Below are positions 1 to 7,583 of a stretch of 34,643 bases of DNA, one piece after another. This DNA comes from Treponema sp. Lineage in GTDB: Bacteria; Spirochaetota; Spirochaetia; Treponematales; Breznakiellaceae. Where the stretch lies: NCBI GenBank assembly GCA_031266775.1, contig JAISAQ010000078.1:1-34643 (forward strand), written 5' to 3'. The first letter of the stretch is position 1; each line of letters starts with the position of its first letter. The position numbers and the translations under genes were made by a program. Below the pieces are notes generated by a model that saw only the letters and a program-made list of their open reading frames with translations, was not told where the DNA came from and made no database searches.

Positions 1-311
1 GTTTCGGCAATTATTAAATCAATGGTACTTCTTATGGTTATCCCGTGTTCTCTGCACTTTATATTCAACTGCGCCGCATTTTCGTATGATTTCTTTCCAT
101 ATTTCAATTCATAAAAAGGTAATGTGTTTAAATATTCTCTCAAAATATCATATTCCGGTTCATTTCTTGAACCCTGTAACAATTCCAGATAAATATGATT
201 ATTAATTCCGTAAGGGATATCGTTGTCAATAATAAAATCCATTTTATCATAGGGAGGAATTTCTATTCCTTTAAAATATCCTATTAAAATGGATGTATCT
301 ACAATAATCAT
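1..311 (-). CDS. vapC: VapC-type PIN-domain toxin, C-terminus off the window
   Basis: The first 103 residues of a PIN-domain ribonuclease toxin are visible; the gene runs off the left edge. It opens MIIVDTSILIGYF, the PIN beta-1 strand with the first metal-binding Asp (D5). A second acid lies in IYLELLQG (E43) and a third in STIDLIIAE (D98). These match the acidic cluster that binds Mg/Mn in VapC RNases, which usually cleave tRNA or rRNA. The start ATG overlaps the stop of the upstream antitoxin gene by 4 bases (ATGA), so the two are translationally coupled and in the usual vapB-vapC order. The block is AT-rich compared with the genes to its right, consistent with acquired DNA. The family call is strong; the target RNA cannot be deduced. 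Confidence 0.88.
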   Translation of the reverse strand, partial: MIIVDTSILIGYFKGIEIPPYDKMDFIIDNDIPYGINNHIYLELLQGSRNEPEYDILREYLNTLPFYELKYGKKSYENAAQLNIKCREHGITIRSTIDLIIAE

Positions 312-511
312 TTCATTTCCCTCATTTTTTTATAATCATAATCCGCACTGAACTTTATTTTTCCTTTTAATTCTTTCAAATTTCTTCTTTTTCTATTATT
401 CACATACTCCTTCAAGGCCGTTTCAATTAATTCCCTCTTTGTGGAAACTGTTTGTGAAAATTTGAAGGCTTCTTCAACTAATTCATCATCTAAAACGATA
501 TTTGTTCTCAT
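308..511 (-). CDS. vapB: VapB-type antitoxin
   Basis: A 67-residue protein starting MRTNIVLDDELVEEAFKFS. The N-terminus is the short strand plus helix of a ribbon-helix-helix DNA-binding fold; residues 25-40 (KRELIETALKEYVNNR) complete it, and the basic, flexible C-terminus would wrap the toxin. I chose the ATG at 511 because GGAGGAT lies just upstream; a longer in-frame start at 541 has no ribosome site and would lie inside the promoter. The stop overlaps the toxin start (ATGA). Family knowledge: VapB neutralises VapC and the complex represses its own promoter. A close vapBC promoter with a very short leader supports autoregulation. Confidence 0.85.
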   Translation of the reverse strand: MRTNIVLDDELVEEAFKFSQTVSTKRELIETALKEYVNNRKRRNLKELKGKIKFSADYDYKKMREMK

Positions 512-529
512 TTTTATCCTCCAATACAC

Positions 530-558
530 ATTATAATACACATCCCATGATTATGCAA
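530..558 (-). promoter_or_regulatory. sigma-70 promoter of vapBC
   Basis: Read on the minus strand: TTGCAT (553-558), a 17-base spacer, then TATAAT (530-535). It predicts a start about 10 bases before the GGAGG of vapB. Spacing and -10 are consensus. Confidence 0.7.
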
Positions 559-610
559 GTGTTTTTATGATACTTTTCACGGTTTTTTCGGCCAATTTCC
601 CGTGTCCAAT

Positions 611-624
611 ATGACAGTTGTCAT
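611..624. promoter_or_regulatory. 14-bp palindrome, possible operator
   Basis: ATGACAGTTGTCAT has two perfect 6-base arms around a 2-base centre. It lies in the divergent gap between vapB and the gene at 693, next to the AT-rich stretch TCATATAAAAT, which could be a -10 region. It could be an operator for either side. No matching second site was seen. Confidence 0.35.
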
Positions 625-692
625 ATAAAATAAAGCAAACCTACATGTTGCCCCCCTTATTCCGATACATTCCATGAAAAAAGGAGTACATC

Positions 693-1568
693 ATGCAGGA
701 TGCGACGCTCAACGATCTTTACAACAGTTATACGTCAAACAAACTGGACAAACGGGAGTTCGAGGAGGCCCTTTTCAAAAACATCATGCACAATTATGGG
801 CGCTTTTTTCCGTATCACTGGCGGCGGGAGGACCGCGCCGATTATCTCTGCTGGCTTTACCCGCGCATCTCACGGGCCATCGATCATTACCGGGATACCG
901 GTTCATCCTTCGAAGCCTACATGGGCGCCATGCTGCGCTGGTCGGTCAGGGAATGGAGATCTTACGGGAAAGATTTCAGGATACAGGACTACGCCGCCTG
1001 GATGGGACTAACGGCGGATTACGAGGAATCTTCATGGGCCGTTCCGGAACAGCTTGAAGAAAAGGTCTGTTCGCGCGAAACGGGTTACGCGGACTGTAAA
1101 GAACCGCCAAAAATAGCCAATCCCCGGCAGGTTCTGATTCTGATGCTTAAAACATATTATTGCGTATCCGATGATTTTCTTGAACAGGCCGCCCCGCTGG
1201 TCGGGGTAAGCAAGGAAGACCTTGGAAACATGATAGAAGCGCTGAGGAAACGGAGACTGGAGCGGGAGGACGAGATCCGCCGGCTGCGGGAACGGATCTG
1301 CGGCCAATTTTACCGGTGTATTGTATATGAAAGGAAGATGCTCGCGCAGGTTGAAGACAGGGTTGCGTACAACAGTACAAGGGAACGGCTGAAGAAGGCG
1401 CGGGAAAGGCTGAAGTCGATGAGGGGACGGCTGTCGCGGATACGGATGGAGGCCACCAACTTGCAGGTTTCACAGGTGCTTAATGTTCCAAAAGGAACGA
1501 TAGATTCGAGTCTCTATGCCCTGCGGAACCGCATGGGACGCGCCCCGGACACGGCGAACGGCGGTTGA
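693..1568 (+). CDS. divergent sigma-70-like protein, uncharacterised
   Basis: A 291-residue protein I cannot name. Residues about 25-90 follow the pattern of sigma-70 region 2: a helix ending FFPYHWRREDRADYLCW, then AIDHYRDTGSSFEAYMGAML, which resembles the 'ai..fd...g.Fe.Y' stretch of sigma factors. A long charged helical section (about 185-260) is probably coiled coil. The C-terminus (about 258-285) looks like a region-4 helix-turn-helix: NLQVSQVLNVPKGTIDSSLY. An AGGAG-like site sits before the ATG. It stands alone, upstream of a FliL-like gene. No region-2 -10-recognition motif is clear, so it may be a degenerate sigma or a DNA-binding adaptor. The function is inference. Confidence 0.6.
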   Translation: MQDATLNDLYNSYTSNKLDKREFEEALFKNIMHNYGRFFPYHWRREDRADYLCWLYPRISRAIDHYRDTGSSFEAYMGAMLRWSVREWRSYGKDFRIQDYAAWMGLTADYEESSWAVPEQLEEKVCSRETGYADCKEPPKIANPRQVLILMLKTYYCVSDDFLEQAAPLVGVSKEDLGNMIEALRKRRLEREDEIRRLRERICGQFYRCIVYERKMLAQVEDRVAYNSTRERLKKARERLKSMRGRLSRIRMEATNLQVSQVLNVPKGTIDSSLYALRNRMGRAPDTANGG

Positions 1569-1604
1569 CATGCCGAAGGTGAAGCGGAGTGTAGCCTTTG
1601 GCCC

Positions 1605-1628
1605 CTGTTTTTTCGGCAAAAAAAACAG
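1605..1628 (+). other. hairpin between the sigma-like and FliL-like genes
   Basis: CTGTTTTTT pairs with AAAAAACAG around a short CGGCAA loop. The T-run is inside the stem, so it is a poor terminator. It lies 14 bases before the FliL-like start and could act in the leader. Confidence 0.35.
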
Positions 1629-1641
1629 CATAATAATATAA

Positions 1642-2145
1642 ATGAAAAGACTTGCGGGGACGCCTTCGCCGGGACTGCGTGTTCTTTACCGCGTTCTCTT
1701 TGCCGCCGCCGTGATCCTCGGCGTTATTTTTGCCGCCGGAACGGCGGCGGGGCTCATCCGGGGACGCGGCGCCCGCCCGCTGTTGACCCTCGGCGGCACA
1801 GGCGCGGACGCCGGCAGTATCTCAAGTCCCGCCGCAGATGAAGCCGGCGAGGCTGTTTATTCGGGCCTGGGCCGCCTTCGTATTCCGGCCGGAAACACCA
1901 CGGTTATTCTTTCCGTCACCTTTCCTTATTTTCCGGGGGACATGGCCTTTACCGAAGAACTTGTCGCCAGAACGCCCGCCCTCCGGGAAACTGCCGCCGC
2001 TTATTTTTCTTCCCTTGCCCCCGGGGAACTGGAAAATTCCGGCGAGGAAAAGATCAAGGCGGAACTTCTTGACCGTTTTAACAGGACGCTCAGGCTGGGA
2101 AAGATCCGTACCCTGTACTTCGGCGATTTTCTGGTTCTGGAATGA
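1642..2145 (+). CDS. FliL-like membrane-anchored protein
   Basis: A 167-residue protein with a basic N-terminus and one transmembrane segment (about residues 16-38), then a linker rich in Ala, Gly and Ser. The C-terminal domain (about 80-167) resembles FliL: a strand VILSVTFPYFPGDMAFTEEL, a helix around RETAAAYFSSL, a second helix EEKIKAELLDRFNRTL, and the terminal strand IRTLYFGDFLVLE, matching the FliL ending '..v.f.dFvvq'. FliL proteins sit in the inner membrane around the flagellar stator and support torque. The gene is not in a flagellar operon here, so it is probably a FliL paralogue. No clear Shine-Dalgarno site precedes the ATG, which follows an AT-rich stretch. Confidence 0.65.
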   Translation: MKRLAGTPSPGLRVLYRVLFAAAVILGVIFAAGTAAGLIRGRGARPLLTLGGTGADAGSISSPAADEAGEAVYSGLGRLRIPAGNTTVILSVTFPYFPGDMAFTEELVARTPALRETAAAYFSSLAPGELENSGEEKIKAELLDRFNRTLRLGKIRTLYFGDFLVLE

Positions 2146-2268
2146 AATAAGGCGGTTTTACCGGCCGTGTTCCCGGACAGGCCGCAACCAAACGGAAAAG
2201 GCGGGGTCAAAACTGGACGAAGTGTTCCGGCAAGGAGTATTATAGTAAGGTGAAGGAGCAGCCGAGTC

Positions 2269-2607
2269 ATGGATCAGCTTTCTTACCCCGCCCAGGTTAT
2301 TATTTCACTCATCCCCATAGTCGGCATTGTCATGGGGGCTACGGTAATTTTCTTTTATCTTTTGTGGAACCACCGTCGCAGGGTTCTGCTTATCAAGGCA
2401 GGTCATTACACCCGGCCCGACTTCGATCTCCTTTCGTTCAGCCTTTTGGCAGGCCTTTTGCTTTTGGGCGTAGGGCTGGCGCTGACGATTTTTTTAAGCC
2501 TGGCGCAGGGGCTAAATTACGGGCTTCTGGGGGGAATTATCCCCCTGGCTGTTGGAATAGGCTTTGTAGCCTATTACCTGATCAAACGGAACAATCCGGC
2601 CTCATGA
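2269..2607 (+). CDS. small membrane protein, DUF6249-like, upstream of ECF sigma
   Basis: A 112-residue protein with three predicted transmembrane segments (about 9-32, 55-77, 84-104). Between the first two is a cytoplasmic segment with WNHRRRVLLIKAGHYTRPD, the feature that suggests the DUF6249 family. AGGAG lies 10 bases before the ATG. Its stop overlaps the start of the ECF sigma gene (ATGA), so it is the first gene of a coupled three-gene operon with the sigma factor and its anti-sigma. That position suggests a role in the same envelope response, but no biochemical function is known to me. Confidence 0.7.
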   Translation: MDQLSYPAQVIISLIPIVGIVMGATVIFFYLLWNHRRRVLLIKAGHYTRPDFDLLSFSLLAGLLLLGVGLALTIFLSLAQGLNYGLLGGIIPLAVGIGFVAYYLIKRNNPAS

Positions 2608-3158
2608 GTGCGGATGGAGACGCGGACGAAGAAATCATTGTTGCCGGGGTCCTTCGGGGCGAAAAAGACCTGTTCCGGCTCCTGGTTAAACGGCATGAAA
2701 AGGCTGTCTTCAGAATGGGGATAAGTTTTTTCAGGAATTCCGAGGACGCCGCCGATTTTGCGCAGGACGTGTTTTTAAAGGCCTTTCGCAGCCTTGCCCG
2801 GTTTGAGGGGCGCTCCCGGTTTTCCACCTGGCTGTACCGCATCGCCTACAATACCGCCGTCAACACGTTCAGCCGGAAACGGGAGTATTTGAGCCTTGCG
2901 GAAGAGCCGGGAAACGGCGGGGACGACCCGGAACAAAAACTCATTCGGGAAGCCGCCCGCCTCGCGGTGCTGGACGCGGTACAGGATCTTCCCGAACGGT
3001 ACCGGATCTGTGTGGATATGTTCTTTTTTTACGGCAGATCCTACCAGGAAATAGAAGCGATTACCGGAATTCCGGTTAATACGATAAAATCCCACGTGTT
3101 CAGGGCCAAGAAACTGCTTAGGGAACATCTTGCGGGGATTGCAGACGGCGATATATAG
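2604..3158 (+). CDS. rpoE: ECF sigma factor, RpoE-type
   Basis: A 184-residue extracytoplasmic-function sigma factor, the standard length. Region 2 spans about 20-90, with FRNSEDAADFAQDVFLKAF (core binding and -10 recognition) and FEGRSRFSTWLYRIAYNTA. Region 4 spans about 125-180: LDAVQDLPERYRICVDMFF, then the helix-turn-helix SYQEIEAITGIPVNTIKSHV and RAKKLLREHL. Region 3 is absent, as in all ECF sigmas. The start overlaps the upstream membrane gene (ATGA); a longer frame upstream is an out-of-context shadow. The downstream gene, 12 bases away, encodes a zinc anti-sigma, so the sigma is probably held inactive at the membrane until a signal frees it. It probably directs its own operon, but no promoter was identified with confidence. 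Confidence 0.93.
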   Translation: MSADGDADEEIIVAGVLRGEKDLFRLLVKRHEKAVFRMGISFFRNSEDAADFAQDVFLKAFRSLARFEGRSRFSTWLYRIAYNTAVNTFSRKREYLSLAEEPGNGGDDPEQKLIREAARLAVLDAVQDLPERYRICVDMFFFYGRSYQEIEAITGIPVNTIKSHVFRAKKLLREHLAGIADGDI

Positions 3159-3170
3159 GAGGAAGATACC

Positions 3171-3668
3171 ATGAATTGCCAGAAAATAATGGATATGGTC
3201 TATGAATATGACGGGGATGATTCTGTTCCTCTGCTCGTACAGCTTCGTATTTGGCTGCATTCCCTTTTCTGTCTCCGCTGCGCCCGGGAACTGGAGCGCT
3301 ATGCGGCCGCCAGGGAAGCTCTCCGCAACGATTTTTTTATCCCCGCCAATCTTGAAGAGTCTGTAATGGCCCGTATTATGCGGGAAGATCCGGCGGAGGC
3401 GGATGAATACGAGGAAGAATGCGCCATGGAAGGAACGTTCGAAGAGGCGGGCGTATCCTTTAGAAGCTGGATAATCACGGGAATTGTGGTGTTTTTTTCC
3501 CTTTCAACTTCGTTTTTCAGCCTCAATTTTACAAAACTCGCCATTTCCCAGGATCTTTCCTTTCTGCTTCCCATGGGAATCACCATAGGAACGGTCCTGA
3601 CCATCTATTGCACCATTTTTATAGGCAGCCATATTAAAGAACTGTCGGAAAAGTTCGGTTTGCGTTGA
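3171..3668 (+). CDS. membrane-bound zinc anti-sigma factor (ZAS type)
   Basis: A 165-residue protein with an N-terminal ZAS-like motif: C3 near the start and H30-x3-C34-x2-C37 (HSLFCLRC). These are the zinc ligands of anti-sigma factors such as RsrA and ChrR. The cytoplasmic part runs to about 97 and is acidic (DPAEADEYEEECAMEG). Two transmembrane segments follow (about 98-120 and 130-152), and a short cytoplasmic tail ends the protein. It sits 12 bases after the ECF sigma gene with a strong GGAGG site, which fits its being the cognate regulator. Having two C-terminal membrane spans and almost no periplasmic domain is unusual and suggests the signal is sensed in the membrane or through another protein. 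Confidence 0.8.
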   Translation: MNCQKIMDMVYEYDGDDSVPLLVQLRIWLHSLFCLRCARELERYAAAREALRNDFFIPANLEESVMARIMREDPAEADEYEEECAMEGTFEEAGVSFRSWIITGIVVFFSLSTSFFSLNFTKLAISQDLSFLLPMGITIGTVLTIYCTIFIGSHIKELSEKFGLR

Positions 3669-3699
3669 CACAATATCCTCACAGGCATAATCTTGTAAT

Positions 3700-6240
3700 A
3701 TGAATATTTCAACATATACCGTAAAGCCGAAACTTCCCGGGGTCCTGAAACCGCTGGAAGAAATAGCCAGGAATCTTTGGCTTTCGTGGAATTTTGACGC
3801 GGTCCAGCTTTTTATCAGGCTGGATTACGAACTGTGGCTGCAGTCTCAACAGAGTCCCGTCCGGGTGCTGGGCATGGTAAGCCAGAAACGGCTGGCCGAG
3901 GTAGCCGGGGACGATTCCTACCTTGCCGCGCTGAAGGAAGTGTACGAGCACTTCCAGCGTTACAAAAAAGGCGAAACCTGGTACCGCGGCCCCAGAAAGG
4001 AAGTAGTCGCCTACTTCTCCATGGAATACGGCATGGATGTGTCCCTTTCCATCTATTCCGGCGGCTTGGGAATACTTTCGGGCGATCACATGAAGACCTC
4101 GTCGGACATAGGGCTTCCCCTGGTAGGCGTGGGGCTCCTCTACCGGCAGGGATATTTTACCCAAAAACTCAACGCCGACGGTTTTCAACAGGAAAGCTAC
4201 CCTGAAAACGACTGGTACAACATGCCGGTAGAGCGAAAAGTTGACAGGAGCGGGAATCCCATCAAGATTTCCGTGGATCTTGCCGGCAGCCAGGCCATAG
4301 CCCAAATCTGGGAGGCCAAGGTGGGCCGTTCCTCCCTGTATCTTTTGGATACCAACATACCCGAAAATACCCCCGACATACGGAACGTTACGGCGGCCCT
4401 TTACGGCGGCGACAAGGAAACCCGCATTCAGCAGGAGATTCTCCTTGGCATAGGGGGCATACGGGCCCTGCGCGCGCTGGGCATAAATCCCGCCGCCACC
4501 CACATGAACGAGGGGCATTCGGCCTTTTTGGGGCTGGAGCGCATCAGGGAGATCATGGCGGAAAAGAGCTTTACCTTTGACGAAGCCAGGGAAGCCGTCT
4601 GGCCTACCAATATCTTTACCACCCACACGCCGGTTCCCGCGGGAAACGAACGTTTTGACATCAGCCTTATGGAAAAGTATTTCCGTTCGTGGTCCCAGAT
4701 CCTGGGGATCTCATGGAAGGACTTCATAGGTCTGGGCCGCGTCAAGCCCGGCGATGATCATGAAACCTACTGCATGACGGTTCTTGCGCTGAAACTGGCC
4801 GCCTATGCCAACGGCGTGGCCCGCCTTCACGGTATAGTTTCACGGGAAATGTGGAAGGATCTGTGGCCCGGCCTTCCCCTTAATGAAGTGCCCATAGGGC
4901 ATGTAACCAACGGTGTTCATCCCCGGACGTGGGTTTCAAGCGGCATGACCGATCTTCTGGACCGCTACTTTGGCCCCCGCTTTGAGGAGGAACCCACCGA
5001 TCTTGCGATCTGGGACAGGATGGACCGTATTTCCGATGAAGAACTCTGGCGTACCCACGAGCGGCGCCGGGAGCGGCTTGTAGCCTTTGCCCGCGACCGT
5101 ATCAGGGAACGCTACCGGAGAACGGGCGCGGTGGAACGGCGCATGAGGCAGGCCGAAGACGCCCTTTCCCCCTATGCACTGACCCTCTGCTTTGCCCGCC
5201 GTTTTGCCACCTACAAGCGGGGAAATCTCCTCCTGCGGGACCCGGAGCGGCTGCTGCGCCTTGTCAAGGACAACGACAGGCCTGTACAGCTTATCTTCGC
5301 CGGCAAGGCGCATCCCCACGACATGCCCGGCAAGGATCTTATCCGTGAAATCATCCACTTTGCCGAAAAATACGATGTGACAAGCCGTATCGTGTTCATC
5401 GAAAATTACGACATGACCGTAGCCCGCTACTTGACATCGGGAGGCGATGTCTGGCTCAACACCCCCCGCAGGCCCATGGAGGCGTCGGGCACCAGCGGCA
5501 TGAAGGCCGCCATGAACGGCGTGCTCAACTGCTCCATTCTGGACGGCTGGTGGGACGAGGCGTACAATCCCGAACTTGGCTGGGCCATAGGGCAGGGTGA
5601 AGAATACCACGATGATCAGCTTCAGGATGATATTGAAAGCAAGGCCCTTTACGATCTTCTGGAAAGGGACATCGTTCCCCTGTTCTACCAGCGCGGCAGG
5701 GACGGGCTTCCCCGCGAGTGGATAAAGAGGATGAAAGTCTGCATGAATACCATAGGCCAGTCCATGTCCAGCCACCGCATGCTTATGGATTATTCCAATA
5801 ACTTTTATTTTCCGGCCCTTAAAAATTACCGCCGTATTGTCAAGGACGATTACGCCGAATCCAAATCGCTTGCGGCATATTTCGCCAAACTGCACCAAGG
5901 CTGGGACGGGCTGCGGATCAACAAGATTGAGTCCAACGCCAGGCCGGTCATGCAGCGGGGCGATTCCCTTACCGTTACCGCCTACATCGATCTTGGGCCC
6001 CTGAGTCCGGAAGAAGTTCTGGTTGAACTGTACCACGGTTCGGTATCCAACCAGTCCAGCGACATTAAAAACGCCCGCCGGGTTGAGATGAAGTGGGCCG
6101 GTACTGAAGGGAACATGAACCTTTACCAGATCAGGATAGAAACCTCCGATACGGGTTTTCAGGGACATACGGTGCGCATACTGCCCAAACACGCGGCGCT
6201 GGTACATCCCTACCGGTCCGGTTTCATTAAGTGGGCCTAG
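3700..6240 (+). CDS. glgP: alpha-glucan (glycogen) phosphorylase
   Basis: An 846-residue GT35 enzyme that releases glucose-1-phosphate from glycogen or maltodextrin. The N-terminus (about 1-110, with LEEIARNLWLSWNFDAVQLF) is the DUF3417 region typical of the bacterial/archaeal alpha-glucan phosphorylase subfamily (TIGR02094), which differs from the MalP/PYG form. Other landmarks are AYFSMEYGMDVSLSIYSGGLG (about 105), HMNEGHSAF, TNIFTTHTPVPAGNERF and HVTNGVHPRTW. The pyridoxal-phosphate lysine is K602 in EASGTSGMKAAMNG. Length and all catalytic landmarks are intact. It is cytoplasmic, with no signal peptide. No good Shine-Dalgarno site precedes the ATG. It is tightly followed by the transporter gene. 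Confidence 0.95.
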   Translation: MNISTYTVKPKLPGVLKPLEEIARNLWLSWNFDAVQLFIRLDYELWLQSQQSPVRVLGMVSQKRLAEVAGDDSYLAALKEVYEHFQRYKKGETWYRGPRKEVVAYFSMEYGMDVSLSIYSGGLGILSGDHMKTSSDIGLPLVGVGLLYRQGYFTQKLNADGFQQESYPENDWYNMPVERKVDRSGNPIKISVDLAGSQAIAQIWEAKVGRSSLYLLDTNIPENTPDIRNVTAALYGGDKETRIQQEILLGIGGIRALRALGINPAATHMNEGHSAFLGLERIREIMAEKSFTFDEAREAVWPTNIFTTHTPVPAGNERFDISLMEKYFRSWSQILGISWKDFIGLGRVKPGDDHETYCMTVLALKLAAYANGVARLHGIVSREMWKDLWPGLPLNEVPIGHVTNGVHPRTWVSSGMTDLLDRYFGPRFEEEPTDLAIWDRMDRISDEELWRTHERRRERLVAFARDRIRERYRRTGAVERRMRQAEDALSPYALTLCFARRFATYKRGNLLLRDPERLLRLVKDNDRPVQLIFAGKAHPHDMPGKDLIREIIHFAEKYDVTSRIVFIENYDMTVARYLTSGGDVWLNTPRRPMEASGTSGMKAAMNGVLNCSILDGWWDEAYNPELGWAIGQGEEYHDDQLQDDIESKALYDLLERDIVPLFYQRGRDGLPREWIKRMKVCMNTIGQSMSSHRMLMDYSNNFYFPALKNYRRIVKDDYAESKSLAAYFAKLHQGWDGLRINKIESNARPVMQRGDSLTVTAYIDLGPLSPEEVLVELYHGSVSNQSSDIKNARRVEMKWAGTEGNMNLYQIRIETSDTGFQGHTVRILPKHAALVHPYRSGFIKWA

Positions 6241-6248
6241 TTCCTTTT

Positions 6249-6968
6249 ATGCGGCAGGAATCCCGGTTCCGGTATCTCGATTCGGTAACGGCCCTTTTTG
6301 TGGCCGTTCTCCTGGTCAGTAATGTCGCCTCTTCGGCAAAAATTGTCGATTTGGGGTTTTCTCTCTTCACGGTCCGCATGGCCTTTGACGGGGGTACCCT
6401 CTTTTTTCCCCTGTCCTATGTTTTTGGGGATATATTGACCGAAGTGTACGGCTTCCGGGCATCACGCAGGGTCATCTGGACCGGTTTTGTCTGCCTGGCC
6501 CTTTCATCCCTGCTTTTCTTTCTGCTCCGTGTTCTTCCCGGGGAAGCCGAATGGGAAACATACGCCGGAAGCGCCGCCTACAACGCCATTCTTGGCGGCA
6601 TGAGCTCAGGCGGCATTGCGCTGGCAAGCCTCCTTGGCTACTGGGCGGGGGAATTTACCAATTCGGCCTCTCTTTCCCGCATGAAAGTCGCCATGAAGGG
6701 AAAATTCCTCTGGATAAGGACCATAGGCTCCACCCTGGCCGGAGAACTCGTCGACAGTCTGATCTTCGTCCTTGTGGCCTCGGCCGCCGGGGTTTTTCCC
6801 TGGCAGAGTTTTGCGAGCCTTGTCCTTACGAACTACCTTCTTAAATGCGGCGTTGAGGCGCTCATGACCCCGGCCACCTACGGCGCCGTATACGCCCTTA
6901 AAAAGGCCGAAGGGACGGATGTATACGACAAGGGAATAAAGCTCAATCCCTTCGGCCTCGCCCGTTGA
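6249..6968 (+). CDS. yhhQ: queuosine-precursor transporter, YhhQ/VUT family
   Basis: A 239-residue membrane protein of the YhhQ family (TIGR00697, formerly DUF165), which imports 7-cyano/7-aminomethyl-7-deazaguanine for queuosine in tRNA. Landmarks: LFVAVLLVSNVASSAKIVDLG at the N-terminus; the family signature FFPLSYVFGDILTEVYGFRASRRVIW; RTIGSTLAGELVDSLIFV; and LLKCGVEALMTPATYGAVY near the end. About six membrane spans are expected. Two starts are possible: GTG at 6231, overlapping glgP by 10 bases, or ATG at 6249. Neither has a clear ribosome site. I chose the ATG because it begins closer to the family start. Specificity for the precursor is family knowledge, not visible in the sequence. Confidence 0.88.
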   Translation: MRQESRFRYLDSVTALFVAVLLVSNVASSAKIVDLGFSLFTVRMAFDGGTLFFPLSYVFGDILTEVYGFRASRRVIWTGFVCLALSSLLFFLLRVLPGEAEWETYAGSAAYNAILGGMSSGGIALASLLGYWAGEFTNSASLSRMKVAMKGKFLWIRTIGSTLAGELVDSLIFVLVASAAGVFPWQSFASLVLTNYLLKCGVEALMTPATYGAVYALKKAEGTDVYDKGIKLNPFGLAR

Positions 6969-6999
6969 TCCCCGGTTTCCGGCGCCCGAGGACAGTTCC

Positions 7000-7022
7000 A
7001 AAAACCCGGCCGGGGTTTTTTT
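7000..7022 (+). terminator. intrinsic terminator after the transporter gene
   Basis: AAAAACCC pairs with GGGTTTTT around a GGCCG loop, with two more Ts after it. It lies 32 bases after the transporter stop and 50 before carD, ending the plus-strand run. Confidence 0.75.
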
Positions 7023-7071
7023 AGAAGTCCTTTGTAGACTAATTCCCCTTTTTGTGGTATATTGTAACATA

Positions 7072-7569
7072 ATGAGCAAAGCGAAGAGCTTTCAGGTCGA
7101 GCAAAAAGTTGTTTACCCAAGCCAGGGCGTAGGGATCATCAAGGCCATTGAAGAAAAGGAATTCAAAAAGGAAAAAATTCCCTATTATGTCATTTATCTG
7201 GAAGTCTCCGACATGACCATCATGGTGCCGGTAGACAAGGCCAGACAGCTCGGCATACGGGCCATTGTCCCCAGGGATGAGGCGCAGAAGGCGCTGGAAC
7301 TCATAAGCGAAGATTACGAGCCCATACCTTCCGACTGGAAGCTCCGTTACCAGATGAACCTTGATCTGCTTAAAAAAGGCAGTGTCGCCGATATTGCCGC
7401 CATAGTCCGCTCTCTCTATCACCGGAGCAAGGTAAAGGAGCTTCCCATACTCGAGCGGAAACTCTACGATTCGGCGCTGAAACTTCTTGAAGATGAAGTT
7501 TCCTATTCCCTCCGCAAACCGCGGGAAGAAGTTGAAAACATGATCTTTGCCCGCCTTGAGGCCGAATAG
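7072..7569 (+). CDS. carD: CarD-family RNA-polymerase-binding regulator
   Basis: A 165-residue protein. The N-terminal domain (about 5-65) is the RNA-polymerase-interacting Tudor-like fold shared with TRCF/Mfd: QKVVYPSQGVGIIKAIEEKEF, then YYVIYLEVSDMTIMVPVDKA. The C-terminal half is helical (KEDYEP-like region, then SVADIAAIVRSLYHRSKVKEL and a final YSLRKPREEVENMIFARLE), matching the CarD DNA-binding domain. CarD binds the RNA polymerase beta subunit and stabilises open promoter complexes. I start at the ATG at 7072 because the extra residues of a longer frame from a GTG at 7054 do not fit the family. It ends 14 bases from a convergent accessory gene, which marks the left edge of an island. 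Confidence 0.92.
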   Translation: MSKAKSFQVEQKVVYPSQGVGIIKAIEEKEFKKEKIPYYVIYLEVSDMTIMVPVDKARQLGIRAIVPRDEAQKALELISEDYEPIPSDWKLRYQMNLDLLKKGSVADIAAIVRSLYHRSKVKELPILERKLYDSALKLLEDEVSYSLRKPREEVENMIFARLEAE

Positions 7570-7583
7570 GGTTTTACGGTATC

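Noticed and set aside
4936..6207. Long minus-strand frame of 423 codons opposite the phosphorylase gene
   Set aside because: It is a shadow of the GC-rich glgP gene, which has full-length family motifs; the antisense product has no recognisable domain and no ribosome site.
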